Origin: Solibacillus sp. FSL R7-0682
GTDB lineage: Bacteria > Bacillota > Bacilli > Bacillales_A > Planococcaceae
DNA length: 64,000 nucleotides
NCBI RefSeq assembly: GCF_038005985.1
Contig: NZ_JBBOUI010000001.1
Span: 107,501 to 171,500 of the forward strand
Direction: 5' to 3'
Part shown: piece by piece, positions 28,854-38,380 of the stretch
How positions within the stretch are numbered: position 1 is the stretch's first letter
Layout: each line of letters starts with the position of its first letter
The notes under the pieces: generated by a model
Database searches by the model: none
Seen by the model: the letters and a program-made list of their open reading frames with translations, nothing else
What the model was told of the DNA's origin: nothing
Position numbers and translations under genes: made by a program

Positions 28854-31800
28854 TTGCTTAAGAAAATAGTAGCTCAAATGATCGTTTTGACAATGTTCAT
28901 TGGGTTTATTCCTTTTGGGAATTTTGCAAGTGCAAGTGGTACTAAACAACAGTCCACAAAAAATGTACTAGAAAAAATAGAAGTGTTAGAGGCACGTACA
29001 GAAACCTCAAAAACGTATAACAATCATGACGGTACCTTTTCAACAGAAATCTATGAGGCACCGATTCATTTTAAAGGGAATAATGGCAGCTGGAAGGAAA
29101 TTGATAATGACCTTCAAAAGCAAAAGGTCAATGGTAAAGGCCAGTTCAAAAATAAGGACAATAACTTTGTTGTCACGTTTGATGAAAAATTAGAAGATGA
29201 CACGAATCATGTACAAGTGACAGAGAACCAATATACCCTCGATATGGGCTTAAAGGAAATTCAACAAAATGGTGAAGTAATACTTGCCAATGAGGTTGTA
29301 GGGGTTGCTACAGAGAATCAAATTCAGTACACGGATGTTTTTGAAAATATTTCGACTACATACTCTGTTGGAGAAAACTTTGTAAAAGAAGATATTATTA
29401 TTGATAAAAAGCCTGAGAATGGTTTGCCACAAAGCTTTTCGTATCAACTGTCGCTAGAAAATATGACCTATGAACAAATCAATAATCAAATTTATTTGAA
29501 GGATGCGTCTTCGGGTGAAGTGGTTTATGTCATTGAGGCACCGTTTATGTATGATGCTTTTGAACCCGCAGGATTCCAATCGATTGATGGGGTAGACGCG
29601 ATTCCAGAAGAAGCGAAATCCTATGATATTACGCTTCAAACACGTAAAGAAAACAATTCCATATGGATCGATTTAATCCCGGATTCAGCTTGGCTACAGG
29701 GGGAAGAACGTCAATTTCCAATTGTCATTGATCCAACCATTATACGCATCCAAGGAAACTCAAAAATGGTTGATACAACGATTCGTAAAAATTTCCCAAC
29801 GCAAACAGGCGGAAATGATACTGAATTGGGGACTGGCACGGCAACTGATGGTAATATTGTGCGCAGCTTAATGAAATTTGATGTTTCACCAATTCCAAAA
29901 TATAGTGTGATTTTATCTGCTGATTTAAATTTGTATTTATCTTCTAGCAATTCACCAAATCCGATTGATTTAAGCTTGCATTCAATGAAGCGTTCATGGG
30001 ATGAAAATACAGCAACATGGAATAACTATGCGACAGCTGGTAAATGGACAGCTGTAGGTGGGGATTACAATACAGCAGCACTTTCAACAGTTAATGGTAT
30101 TTCTTCCGTTCCGAGTAAGGTAGAAGACGGGTTAAAAAGATGGGCACTTCCTACAGATTTAGTAAGAGATTGGGTTGTCAATTCAAATACGAATTTAGGT
30201 GTACTATTAAAGAGTACAACAGAAGGTACATTGATTTATAAAAAATTCATTAGTAGTGAAAGCACAACAAATCCCCTTGCTTATAAACCGAAGCTCGTGG
30301 TCACATTTAAAACACCGAACCGACTAGGCTTAGAAGGCTATTGGGATTATGCGTCACATAATCTTTCAAATGGATCCAATTACGTCAATTTAGGCACAAA
30401 TAATAATATCATCCAATATACCGATTTCAGTTTATTCAACTATGCCGATTTCGGATTGGATTTTACAAGAACGTATAATAGTAAGGATTTTGAAAAGTCA
30501 GATTTTGGATATGGGTGGAGCTTTACAGGTTCTCAAAAGCTTTATATCGGGACAAATGGTAGCGATATTGATTATAAGGATGCAGATGGGACGGTCCATG
30601 TGTTTGAATGGGACGGAAGCAATTATGTTGCCCCAGCTGGCAATTATGATCGTTTAGAAAAAGTGGATGCGATCAGTTATAAGTTAACAACGCAAACGGG
30701 TTATACAACTACATTTACAGTAAGAGAAAATTCAACGGATACAGATGTAAAAGTAGCGTATATAACGACGCAATCAGATCGAAACAGCAATACCATTACG
30801 TACTCATACAATACGGTGAATCAGCTTACTTTCATTACTACGAATTTAGGGACTCAACTGAAATTTAATTATGATGCAGACGGGTTTATTTCAAAAATTA
30901 ACTTAAATAATCAAGAGATTACCTACGCCTATACAGATGGGAATTTAATAAGAGTAGTTGTGAAAAAAGATGCAACTACGACAACAGCTACCTCATTCTA
31001 TTATACGACGAATGGGCAATTAACAAAAATCATCGATAGTAATCAAAAAACGATGCTTTACGAATATAATAATGAGTGGGATTTAATTTCTGTAACAGAA
31101 CCATCTTTGGAAGGACAAGTAACTTCCATTACCAATTATGCATTAAATCGAACAAACATTCCTCAAGTGATGACGGTTACAAGCCCGGAAGGTTCCATTA
31201 CACAATATGAATTGAATGATAACTACGTTGCGGAAAAAATAATCGATGCTTCAGGTGAAACAACAACTTATAAGTTAGACAAGAATACTTATAATGTGTT
31301 AACTGAAACGGTAGGTTATGCAGATGGCTCTTCATACAAGAAAGATTATAATTATGATTCAAAAGGGAATGTGTTAAGCACAACAGATTCAAAAGGTGTA
31401 AGTGAGTCATTTATGTATGATCAATTTAGTAATGTTTTAAAGCATACGGATGCTAAAAATCAAATAACGACCAATACGTATGAAAATGGCAATTTAAAAA
31501 CAACGACGTCACCGAAGGGGGAAAAAACTTCCTATGCATATGATACACGGGGCGATTTAAAGTCCATTACGTACCCTTCAGGGAAAATGGATTCATTTGA
31601 CAATGATTATTCAAAGGATCAAAAACGGACTGTGCATACAGACGTTGAATTAGGTATTACGACGGAAACGATTACTGATTTTAATGGCAATATGACATCT
31701 TATAAAGATGGAAAAAATCAACTAACGACGTATGATTACAATTTAAAAAATGAATTAATCAAAGTAACAGACGCCAATGGGATAACAAACTACAAATATG

Positions 31801-33665
31801 ATGGGAACGGGAATTTAGTAACAGTTACAAATGCTGCGGGCAAACAAACGAGTTTAGAATACAATGAACAAAATGCAGTGAAAGAAGAGAAAAATGCAGA
31901 AGGAAAGATAACAAAATATCACTATAATGCTGATGGTGAATTAACCGAGGTAGTTAAAGCGGATAGAGCTGTCATTGGATATACGAATGATGAAGAAACA
32001 CAAACGTCAGTTGTGAAAATTAACAATGTTAATCAGTTTACAACTAAAAAAGATAGTTTAATTACAACTGTGACAAACCATACGTTAAATAATCAAAAGG
32101 TAACATACACGGAATCAGAAAATGGCTTGTTACAGCGTATTGACTTTAGCGCGCCTAAAAACAATGCTATTACGTACGGTTATAAAAATGAAGAATCATT
32201 AGAAACGATTCAGTTTGGTACAAATACAATCAACTATACACCAGATGAAAATGGACAAACAAAGAGCCTATCTTTAAACGAAAAAACAATTGCCAACTTT
32301 ACACTGAATGCCAATGGTTTACCAAAAACGACTACACTCGATAACGGGGCATCGGTTACCAATGACTATATTGGAAATGAGACATTACTAAAAACACAAA
32401 CATTTAAAACAACGAATAAAAGCGATACACATACGTATGACTATGATGCGAATAAGCAAATCACACAGGTCACAAGCAATGCAGGGACAGTTAAGTATTC
32501 CTATGATGCATTAAATCAATTAAAGCAAGAGCACTCGAGCAATGGCGTAACGATCGATTACACATTCGATCATGTAGGAAATCGTTTGTCGAAGTCAATC
32601 ACGCAAAATGGTGTTACTACAAAAACGGATTATAAGTATAACGATGCCAACCAAATGACAACGGCCGGCGCGATGAATGTTGCCGTCGATGTCAACGGCA
32701 ATGTGACAAATGACGGGCGTTATGAATACGTGTGGAATGCATTTGATCAATTAACACAAGTGAAAACATTAGCTGGCGCAACGGTGGCAACGTATAAATA
32801 CGATGAAAACGGTCGCCGTATATATAGTAACGTTAATAGTAAAGACACGTTCTATCGCTATGACGGGACAAGTAATCACGTATTATTCGAGGAAGATGCA
32901 AGTGGCAAGATAACAAAATCCTACACATATGACGATAAAGGGCATCCTCTAACAATGACGTACGATAGTGTAACTTACTACTATCTAACAAACTACCGAG
33001 GGGACGTGCTCGCCTTAACAGATGAAAGCGGGACAATCGTCGCTGAGTACACATATGATGCATGGGGCAATATTTTAAAGCAAGAAGATTTAGATGAGAA
33101 AGCTAAAGTAAATCTATCAGAGGAAAATCCCTACCGTTACGCTGGCTATCGATATGACGAGGAAACGAAGCTTTATTATTTAATGGCGCGATATTACAAC
33201 CCGGATACAGGGGTATTTCTATCACTAGATCCTGTACGAGGCGATACAATGAATCCGATTACGCTGAATGGGTATAGTTATGCGAATAATAATCCACTGA
33301 TGTTTGTGGATCCCAGTGGGGAGTATTGGAAAAATGCTTGGTGGAATAAAAAAGCTTTTCTATCTAAAACAATAAATGCAGTATTATTTATCGCTTCTGT
33401 ATCTTTTGGAGGAAGTGTTGCTAAAATCTTGGCGAGCTATTCCAAAAAACAATTAAGTGCAGCTAAACGTGTTATTTTTGCGAATAATATAAAAAAATCA
33501 TTAATTAGAAAGGGGATATCAGCAAAAATCACTGGTTATATAGTTTCTGCATTAACAGCAGCTACTAACATCGCAGGATTCTATACCGACCCTGGAACAT
33601 CTATTTTTAAGTTTCTAGATAGGAGAGATAAGTACCCTAGAAATGGATATTTTAATGGATTTTAG
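28854..33665 (+). CDS. Secreted RHS-repeat polymorphic toxin
   Basis: A 1603-residue protein exported by an N-terminal signal (about 1-29, MLKKIVAQMIVLTMFIGF to ASASG). A DNRLRE-type domain lies at about 290-490 and a DUF6531-like start at about 520-560 (FGLDFTRTYNSKDF). Many YD/RHS repeats follow (about 560-1400). The RHS core (about 1370-1500) ends GYSYANNNPLMFVDPSG. After this cut signal about 120 residues form the variable toxin tip, with a hydrophobic stretch (INAVLFIASVSFGG) and a basic region; no toxin family recognised. It starts at TTG with AGGAGG. A small membrane protein follows 28 nt on as likely immunity. Genes of this kind act in contact-dependent killing of neighbours. Confidence 0.9.
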   Translation: MLKKIVAQMIVLTMFIGFIPFGNFASASGTKQQSTKNVLEKIEVLEARTETSKTYNNHDGTFSTEIYEAPIHFKGNNGSWKEIDNDLQKQKVNGKGQFKNKDNNFVVTFDEKLEDDTNHVQVTENQYTLDMGLKEIQQNGEVILANEVVGVATENQIQYTDVFENISTTYSVGENFVKEDIIIDKKPENGLPQSFSYQLSLENMTYEQINNQIYLKDASSGEVVYVIEAPFMYDAFEPAGFQSIDGVDAIPEEAKSYDITLQTRKENNSIWIDLIPDSAWLQGEERQFPIVIDPTIIRIQGNSKMVDTTIRKNFPTQTGGNDTELGTGTATDGNIVRSLMKFDVSPIPKYSVILSADLNLYLSSSNSPNPIDLSLHSMKRSWDENTATWNNYATAGKWTAVGGDYNTAALSTVNGISSVPSKVEDGLKRWALPTDLVRDWVVNSNTNLGVLLKSTTEGTLIYKKFISSESTTNPLAYKPKLVVTFKTPNRLGLEGYWDYASHNLSNGSNYVNLGTNNNIIQYTDFSLFNYADFGLDFTRTYNSKDFEKSDFGYGWSFTGSQKLYIGTNGSDIDYKDADGTVHVFEWDGSNYVAPAGNYDRLEKVDAISYKLTTQTGYTTTFTVRENSTDTDVKVAYITTQSDRNSNTITYSYNTVNQLTFITTNLGTQLKFNYDADGFISKINLNNQEITYAYTDGNLIRVVVKKDATTTTATSFYYTTNGQLTKIIDSNQKTMLYEYNNEWDLISVTEPSLEGQVTSITNYALNRTNIPQVMTVTSPEGSITQYELNDNYVAEKIIDASGETTTYKLDKNTYNVLTETVGYADGSSYKKDYNYDSKGNVLSTTDSKGVSESFMYDQFSNVLKHTDAKNQITTNTYENGNLKTTTSPKGEKTSYAYDTRGDLKSITYPSGKMDSFDNDYSKDQKRTVHTDVELGITTETITDFNGNMTSYKDGKNQLTTYDYNLKNELIKVTDANGITNYKYDGNGNLVTVTNAAGKQTSLEYNEQNAVKEEKNAEGKITKYHYNADGELTEVVKADRAVIGYTNDEETQTSVVKINNVNQFTTKKDSLITTVTNHTLNNQKVTYTESENGLLQRIDFSAPKNNAITYGYKNEESLETIQFGTNTINYTPDENGQTKSLSLNEKTIANFTLNANGLPKTTTLDNGASVTNDYIGNETLLKTQTFKTTNKSDTHTYDYDANKQITQVTSNAGTVKYSYDALNQLKQEHSSNGVTIDYTFDHVGNRLSKSITQNGVTTKTDYKYNDANQMTTAGAMNVAVDVNGNVTNDGRYEYVWNAFDQLTQVKTLAGATVATYKYDENGRRIYSNVNSKDTFYRYDGTSNHVLFEEDASGKITKSYTYDDKGHPLTMTYDSVTYYYLTNYRGDVLALTDESGTIVAEYTYDAWGNILKQEDLDEKAKVNLSEENPYRYAGYRYDEETKLYYLMARYYNPDTGVFLSLDPVRGDTMNPITLNGYSYANNNPLMFVDPSGEYWKNAWWNKKAFLSKTINAVLFIASVSFGGSVAKILASYSKKQLSAAKRVIFANNIKKSLIRKGISAKITGYIVSALTAATNIAGFYTDPGTSIFKFLDRRDKYPRNGYFNGF

Positions 33666-33693
33666 TAAAAACCCTTCTTAAGGAGATGTTATA

Positions 33694-33933
33694 ATGAAAA
33701 ATCAATTTTTACGGATGATTATATATAGTTTTATTTTATTATTTTTCTTATTAGTAGATAAACTCAATTTTTTATTGTTGACTTTTTTATATTTCTTTTT
33801 TATGTCCTTAGAATTTCACTTTAATATTATAGGATTTAAGAAAGATAGTAAATTTATAGTACGGGGATATCGAATTCTGTTTATTTTAACTGGCTTGATA
33901 ATAATATTTAATAGAGAAAAAATAATAGGATAA
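33694..33933 (+). CDS. Small membrane protein, candidate RHS immunity
   Basis: A 79-residue protein with two to three hydrophobic segments (about 8-40 and 58-75) and few charged residues. The ATG has a TAAGGAG site. It is 28 nt after the RHS toxin gene, the usual place for the cognate immunity gene. The membrane nature fits a toxin tip that also has a hydrophobic stretch. No family is recognised, so the role is inferred from position only. Confidence 0.65.
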   Translation: MKNQFLRMIIYSFILLFFLLVDKLNFLLLTFLYFFFMSLEFHFNIIGFKKDSKFIVRGYRILFILTGLIIIFNREKIIG

Positions 33934-34176
33934 TTATTTATTATAGAAAGATTTGCTTTTAATATTTAGGATTATAGTATCCTGCACCAGGTGCACAAGC
34001 AATTATGAAAATTAACTACAATTACAACTTTTGATAAATCATTAGCAAAAAGATAGTCAAACGTCCAATCAATATTTGCATTGATACACATATAAACACT
34101 TGTTAGGTTGTTTGATTTCCTCACTTGATGGGATTCAAGCAACCTAATTTTTCCTGCAACCGACAATGACCAATTA

Positions 34177-34335
34177 GTCGCTGAGTACACATATGATGCA
34201 TGGGGCAATATTTTAAAGCAAGAAGATTTAGATGAGAAAGCTAAAGTAAATCTATCAGAGGAAAATCCCTACCGCTTCGGTTTCCGAAATGATCAATCTT
34301 TATTAAAAAAAGCCCTATACAGATATGAAAAATAG
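34177..34335 (+). pseudogene. Displaced RHS tip fragment (98-bp exact repeat)
   Basis: Bases 34177-34274 are identical to 33039-33136 within the RHS core (coding VAEYTYDAWGNILKQ to EENPYR). After that the reading differs (FGFRNDQSLLKK) and stops at 34333-34335. There is no start codon. This is an orphan toxin-tip cassette as left when a new tip recombines into the RHS core. A hairpin (agccc-ctattttg/caaaatagggct) follows at 34333-34370. Confidence 0.85.
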
Positions 34336-34416
34336 CCCCTATTTTGATCAAACTCTTTCCAAAATAGGGCTATGATTTTATATAAGAAACATCATTTATA
34401 GCTGTGTTTTAATTAA

Positions 34417-34689
34417 ACTTTATTCCAAGTCAACACTTTAATTGATAATTTCTCTTTAGATCCTATTGAAATTTTTAATAACTCTAAGGCTTTATTGGAA
34501 AAGAATAAATCTGTGATAGCAACATTAAACCGTGTAGTTAGAGATTATAAATCTTTCGTTGAGGTATGTAACAGCTTATCTATATTAGATGGTATAGATT
34601 ACAGTATATTCAATACATTTATTCTACTAGATAATTATTGGGTAAATGAAATTAAGCAAGATGTAGTAAAGATATTCAATAAAGTCTAA
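34417..34689 (+). pseudogene. Orphan fragment after the displaced RHS tip
   Basis: An open frame of about 90 codons with no proper start. Its C-terminal part reads NRVVRDYKSFVEVCNSLSI and ends VVKIFNKV. No family is recognised. Its position after the orphan RHS tip suggests a decayed immunity gene or toxin end, but this is a guess. Confidence 0.4.
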
Positions 34690-34730
34690 GTTTAATCAAA
34701 TTTTTTTATAAAAAAGTATCGGTACTTAAA

Positions 34731-34779
34731 TTTAACCCACGCATTTTGATCAATTTTTGTTCAAAATGCGTGGGTTTCT
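34731..34779 (+). terminator. Terminator-like hairpin
   Basis: Long arms aacccacgcattttga/tcaaaatgcgtgggtt followed by tcttct rather than a pure T run. It closes the orphan RHS segment. Confidence 0.6.
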
Positions 34780-34944
34780 TCTATTATAAAATCAACTTTT
34801 GCAGCTAATGTTTAATCAAACTTTATTCCAAACCAACATCCAAACGAGGCTTTTTGGATGTTTTTCATTCAGTTTATATTTTGAACCCCTTTATTTGTTA
34901 TAATTATCCATATATAGACAATTATATAAGGAGGTTAAGACACG

Positions 34945-35451
34945 ATGAAAGTTCGTCTTACAGACTATAGTGTAAATTGGACTCAAATGTTTCAGAATGA
35001 AGCAGAGTTTCTTAAAACAATATTTGGTGACGAAATAATTCAGTGCGAACATTTTGGAAGTACATCCATTTTGGGAATGAAAGCAAAACCTGTTATTGAT
35101 ATGATGTGTATTGTTAAAAGCATTGAAAAAGTTGATTTATTCAACAGTCAGATGGCAGATCTTAGTTATGATGTTGCTGGAGAATGGGGGATTGCAGGTA
35201 GAAGGTTATTTCGAAAAGGTGGCGAAAATAGAACCCACCATATTCATTTTTATGAGGTAGATAATCCTGAAATTCAAAGGCATTTAATCTTTCGAGATTA
35301 TTTAAGGGCTCATCCTCAAGAGGTAATTAATTACAGTCGCTTTAAAGAAGAATTAGCGCAACGCTTCGAGCATACAAGCGAGTACAGCCCAGCAAAAAAG
35401 AAATTTGTTAGTGAATTGGAACTAAAAGCTCTCAGTTGGCGCAAACAATAA
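34945..35451 (+). CDS. GrpB/UPF0157-family protein
   Basis: A 168-residue protein of the GrpB family, which belongs to the nucleotidyltransferase-like superfamily. The signature EHFGSTSILGMKAKPVIDM lies at about 32-50, and H-H-I-H-F-Y at about 109-114. The start is ATG with AAGGAGG. It is a lone gene in the island. Function in bacteria is not settled. Confidence 0.85.
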   Translation: MKVRLTDYSVNWTQMFQNEAEFLKTIFGDEIIQCEHFGSTSILGMKAKPVIDMMCIVKSIEKVDLFNSQMADLSYDVAGEWGIAGRRLFRKGGENRTHHIHFYEVDNPEIQRHLIFRDYLRAHPQEVINYSRFKEELAQRFEHTSEYSPAKKKFVSELELKALSWRKQ

Positions 35452-35771
35452 ATAAATATTTGACGAAAGATGAGAAGGAAATTTTTATATTCACAAACGG
35501 GTATCTAAGTTGAAAAAAACAATCTTCAACAATTTGGGCGCGATTCTTCAATAAGAAGATCACGTTTTTCCGTTATAGGGCCATATTGTGAAGCAACGTT
35601 TTTCTTTGGGGCGGGTTAGAGAGGATCCACAATAAGAATAGCTATACAATTTTTTATGCAAATTAAAGATTATGACAGCAAGTATAAGAGCTGCTTTTGT
35701 AACGTTTCATTGACATGCATAAAAGCTCATATAAACAATATTCCAATAAAAAATCGGTAAACGCTGCTACT
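35452..35771. other. Gene-free stretch with a dispersed repeat
   Basis: No gene is supported. It contains caatttgggcgcgattcttc (35530-35549), one of three related copies also seen near 39061 and 39604. At the right side one arm of a hairpin (aaaaatcggtaaacg, 35749-35763) is cut off from its partner by the IS3 element. Confidence 0.6.
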
Positions 35772-35838
35772 TGATATGCTCCCCATTAGGTAGACAGATT
35801 AAAAAATAAAATCTGTTTATCGAATGGAGGGCATTTTT

Positions 35839-36519
35839 TTGTCTAATAAAACATTTTCATTAGAGACGAAGATTTCAGCTCTTAAATACCTAGAGGAAGG
35901 TCGTTATTCTGCAAGAGAAATTTGCAAGATGTTTAATTTGAATCCAAATCGCTTATATGAATGGCGCGCTAAATATCAATTCGGGGGCACAGATGCATTA
36001 CTTCGTCCCGTTAAAAATAAAAGATACCCTAAAGAATTGAAAAAAAACGCCGTTGAAGATTACCTAACAGGCAATTATTCAAAGTATGAGATCATGATTA
36101 AATATGGAATCAGTGGTCGAAAAGTATTCAATAGCTGGTTAAAAAAATATAATAGTCATAGTGAATTAAAAGACTCGAATCAAAGGATGAGCCAAACTAT
36201 GACTAAAGGAAGAAAAACTACTTTTGAAGAACGAATTGAAATCGTGAAAGCTTGCTTAACAAATGAAAAGGATTATAAAACAACAGCGGTTCAATATGAT
36301 GTGACTTATCAACAAGTATATCAGTGGGTGCGTAAGTTTGAAGATGGTGGCGAAGCATCTCTTGAAGATCGCCGTGGGCGAATGAAATCAGCAGATGAAC
36401 GTACACCAGAAGAAAAATTACGTATAAAAATCAAAAAAATAGAACGTGAAAATGAAAGATTACGTGCTGAAAATTTACTTTTAAAAAAGTTAGAGGAAAT
36501 CGAAAGGAGGCTTCGTTAA
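35839..36519 (+). CDS. IS3-family transposase OrfA
   Basis: A 226-residue DNA-binding protein with three helix-turn-helix segments (LEEGRYSAREICKMFNL, LTGNYSKYEIMIKYGI, and YKTTAVQYDVTYQQVYQW) and a C-terminal leucine-rich coiled coil (about 200-226). TTG at 35839 is preferred because GGAGGG lies at normal spacing; an ATG five codons upstream overlaps that site. The slip motif A_AAA_AAG near the end would let ribosomes move to the -1 frame and make the OrfAB fusion. Confidence 0.9.
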   Translation: MSNKTFSLETKISALKYLEEGRYSAREICKMFNLNPNRLYEWRAKYQFGGTDALLRPVKNKRYPKELKKNAVEDYLTGNYSKYEIMIKYGISGRKVFNSWLKKYNSHSELKDSNQRMSQTMTKGRKTTFEERIEIVKACLTNEKDYKTTAVQYDVTYQQVYQWVRKFEDGGEASLEDRRGRMKSADERTPEEKLRIKIKKIERENERLRAENLLLKKLEEIERRLR

Positions 36520-36605
36520 GTAAACTTCGTACGCAAAGTCATTATCTAGCTATTAAAGAACTGGCAGAAAAAGAAAAATTTCCGATTCTATTACTTTGTA
36601 AATTA

Positions 36606-37412
36606 GTGAATGTTTCACGAGCAGCTTATTATAAATGGTTAAACCGCCAACCGACATCACATGAACTAGAAAACAAGCAGTTAATCGAATCGATTGAACA
36701 TTTATATAAGCAAGTAAATGGTATTTACGGTTATCGTAGAATCACGATGACAATCAATCGCCAACGAAAAAAGAATGGCTTAAATAAAGTAAATAAAAAA
36801 CGTATTTATCGTCTTATGCAGATTTCCGAATTGCAGGCAGTTATTCGACGTCGTCCCAAAAAGTACCGTAAGGTAACACCAGATTACACAGCTGAGAACG
36901 TATTAGCACGTGAATTCACGGCCGAAAAGCCAAATCAAAAATGGTGTACAGACGTAACTGAATTCCAGTATGGAAACGGTAAAAAGGCTTATTTAAGTGC
37001 GATTATTGATCTTTATGACAAATCTATTGTGAGTTACAAATTTGGACAATTAAATAACAATGATTTAGTTTTCAAGACGCTTAAACCAGCTATACGCCAA
37101 TTAAATAAACAGGAATTTCCTATCCTACATAGTGATCGAGGATATCAATATACATCAAAAGAATTTAAACGAATCATGGAGAAAGCCAATCTGACACATA
37201 GTATGTCGAGAGTCGGCCGCTGTATTGATAATGGACCGATAGAAGCGTTTTGGGGAACTCTAAAAGTAGAGAAGTATTATTTACATAAATTTGAGACGTA
37301 TGAAGAGTTAAAAAATGCGATTGATACGTACATAAAATTCTATAACAACGAACGATATCAAGAAACATTAAACGGCTTAAGTCCTAAGGAATTCAGGTCT
37401 CAAGCCGCTTGA
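36606..37412 (+). CDS. IS3-family transposase OrfB (DDE)
   Basis: A 268-residue catalytic part. An HTH_21 domain (about 20-75, with YGYRRITMTI) precedes the rve core, with Asp in CTDVTEF, Asp in LHSDRGYQYTS and Glu in DNGPIEAFWGTLKVE. The C-terminus NERYQETLNGLSPKEFR is typical. The frame is open upstream to the slip site of OrfA, so the active product is most likely the -1 frameshift fusion; ATG 36606 is only the first possible internal start. Confidence 0.92.
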   Translation: MNVSRAAYYKWLNRQPTSHELENKQLIESIEHLYKQVNGIYGYRRITMTINRQRKKNGLNKVNKKRIYRLMQISELQAVIRRRPKKYRKVTPDYTAENVLAREFTAEKPNQKWCTDVTEFQYGNGKKAYLSAIIDLYDKSIVSYKFGQLNNNDLVFKTLKPAIRQLNKQEFPILHSDRGYQYTSKEFKRIMEKANLTHSMSRVGRCIDNGPIEAFWGTLKVEKYYLHKFETYEELKNAIDTYIKFYNNERYQETLNGLSPKEFRSQAA

Positions 37413-37486
37413 TGAATTTTTATTATTTCGACTGTCTACTTGACGGGGTGCAGTTCATACTAAAACGTTTACCAATTTTTCTGCTG

Positions 37487-37541
37487 ACCCCAAACTTGCG
37501 TATGGGAACGTTTATTCAGTTTGTTTTGTATACGTTATTAG
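37487..37541 (-). repeat. Inverted copy of a dispersed repeat (pairs with 39681-39733)
   Basis: On the minus strand this reads ataacgtatacaaaa, then aacgttccca, then aagtttgggg. The same parts occur in the same order on the plus strand at 39681-39733, with a shorter relative at 39563-39583. The two copies face each other around the block 37552-39528. Confidence 0.65.
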
Positions 37542-37551
37542 TTCTTGTTAC

Positions 37552-38202
37552 TTACGAATTATAGTAACTTGTTATGTTAAATTGAAATATTTCAGTTTCA
37601 AAATTATATTTTTTAATAACGTCAGTTGCAAACTGTTGTACTTCTTTTTTAGTGTTTTTATCGAACTTATCGTGTGGTAATGCTAATGATATTATAACGT
37701 TTTTGTCTGAAGATACTTCCCCCTGTACGGCAACATCATAGCCTAATTCATTTAAACTTAGCATGATGTCTCCCATTAAATCATTGTAACTTAGCCTTTG
37801 TGAAATATGATTGCCTTCTTTTTCGGAGTTATAAAAACTTGTAATGTTAAATTGAAATATATCAGAATCAAAATCATTTTGTTTAATAACGTTAGTTGCT
37901 ATTTGTTGTATATCTTCTTTGGTCTTTTTATCAATCTTGTTACTTCCTAATTTCACGATTACTTCAATGTTTCCGTTAGGCAAAACAGCATGGTCTAAAA
38001 CTAATCCATAATTTTCGCTATTTAAGTTATTTCTGATCTGCCACATCAAACTGTTTAATTCATGTCTTTCCTCTTCGGATAAATGAGAACTCCTATTCGT
38101 ACCTTCTTTTTCCTTGCCAGAAACCTGTATATATAAAAATAAGGACACTAATATCAACAATAATGAGACCAAACTGATTACATTAATTTTCCCTTTTTTT
38201 AT
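37552..38202 (-). CDS. Membrane-anchored protein with two repeat units; ATA at the start position
   Basis: A protein of about 216 residues with one N-terminal membrane segment (SLVSLLLILVSLFLYI) and two similar units of about 80 residues. Each unit ends in a near-identical segment, FQFNITSFYNS and FQFNITSYYNS. No family is recognised. From the strong GGGAGG site the in-frame codon at the expected distance is ATA (complement of 38200-38202), followed by AAA AAA, as if an original ATG-Lys-Lys start had mutated. TTG at 38172 is the first ordinary start but lies inside the membrane segment. It may be poorly expressed or a new pseudogene. Confidence 0.6.
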   Translation of the reverse strand: MKKGKINVISLVSLLLILVSLFLYIQVSGKEKEGTNRSSHLSEEERHELNSLMWQIRNNLNSENYGLVLDHAVLPNGNIEVIVKLGSNKIDKKTKEDIQQIATNVIKQNDFDSDIFQFNITSFYNSEKEGNHISQRLSYNDLMGDIMLSLNELGYDVAVQGEVSSDKNVIISLALPHDKFDKNTKKEVQQFATDVIKKYNFETEIFQFNITSYYNS

Positions 38203-38380
38203 AACAACACCTCCCTTTTTTAAGGTATGCCATTGTTTTTTTCTAAAGAATTAAAAGTTCTTGCCTAAATCTTCCTTGCGATGTTTGGTAACAGGTCAGC
38301 AGGTAAATGGAATACTATTATAAAAAAATTGGTAAATTATGATAAAATTTATAGGGGATTATTTAAAATAGGAGGATAAT

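Larger units (their letters stand above)
35772..37457 (+). mobile_element. IS3-family (IS150-type) insertion sequence, intact
   Basis: Imperfect inverted ends: left TGATATGCTCCCCATTAGG, right (complement) TGAACTGCACCCCGTCAAG, and both continue into gtagacag. The target duplication is TACT at 35768-35771 and 37458-37461. Two frames encode the transposase with a zero-frame A_AAA_AAG slip site at 36483-36489. Total length is 1686 bp. Both frames and the DDE residues are complete, so it may be active. Confidence 0.93.

Noticed and set aside
31198-31410. Minus-strand frames within the RHS gene
   Set aside because: They are mirror images of the YD-repeat coding sequence, without ribosome-binding sites.
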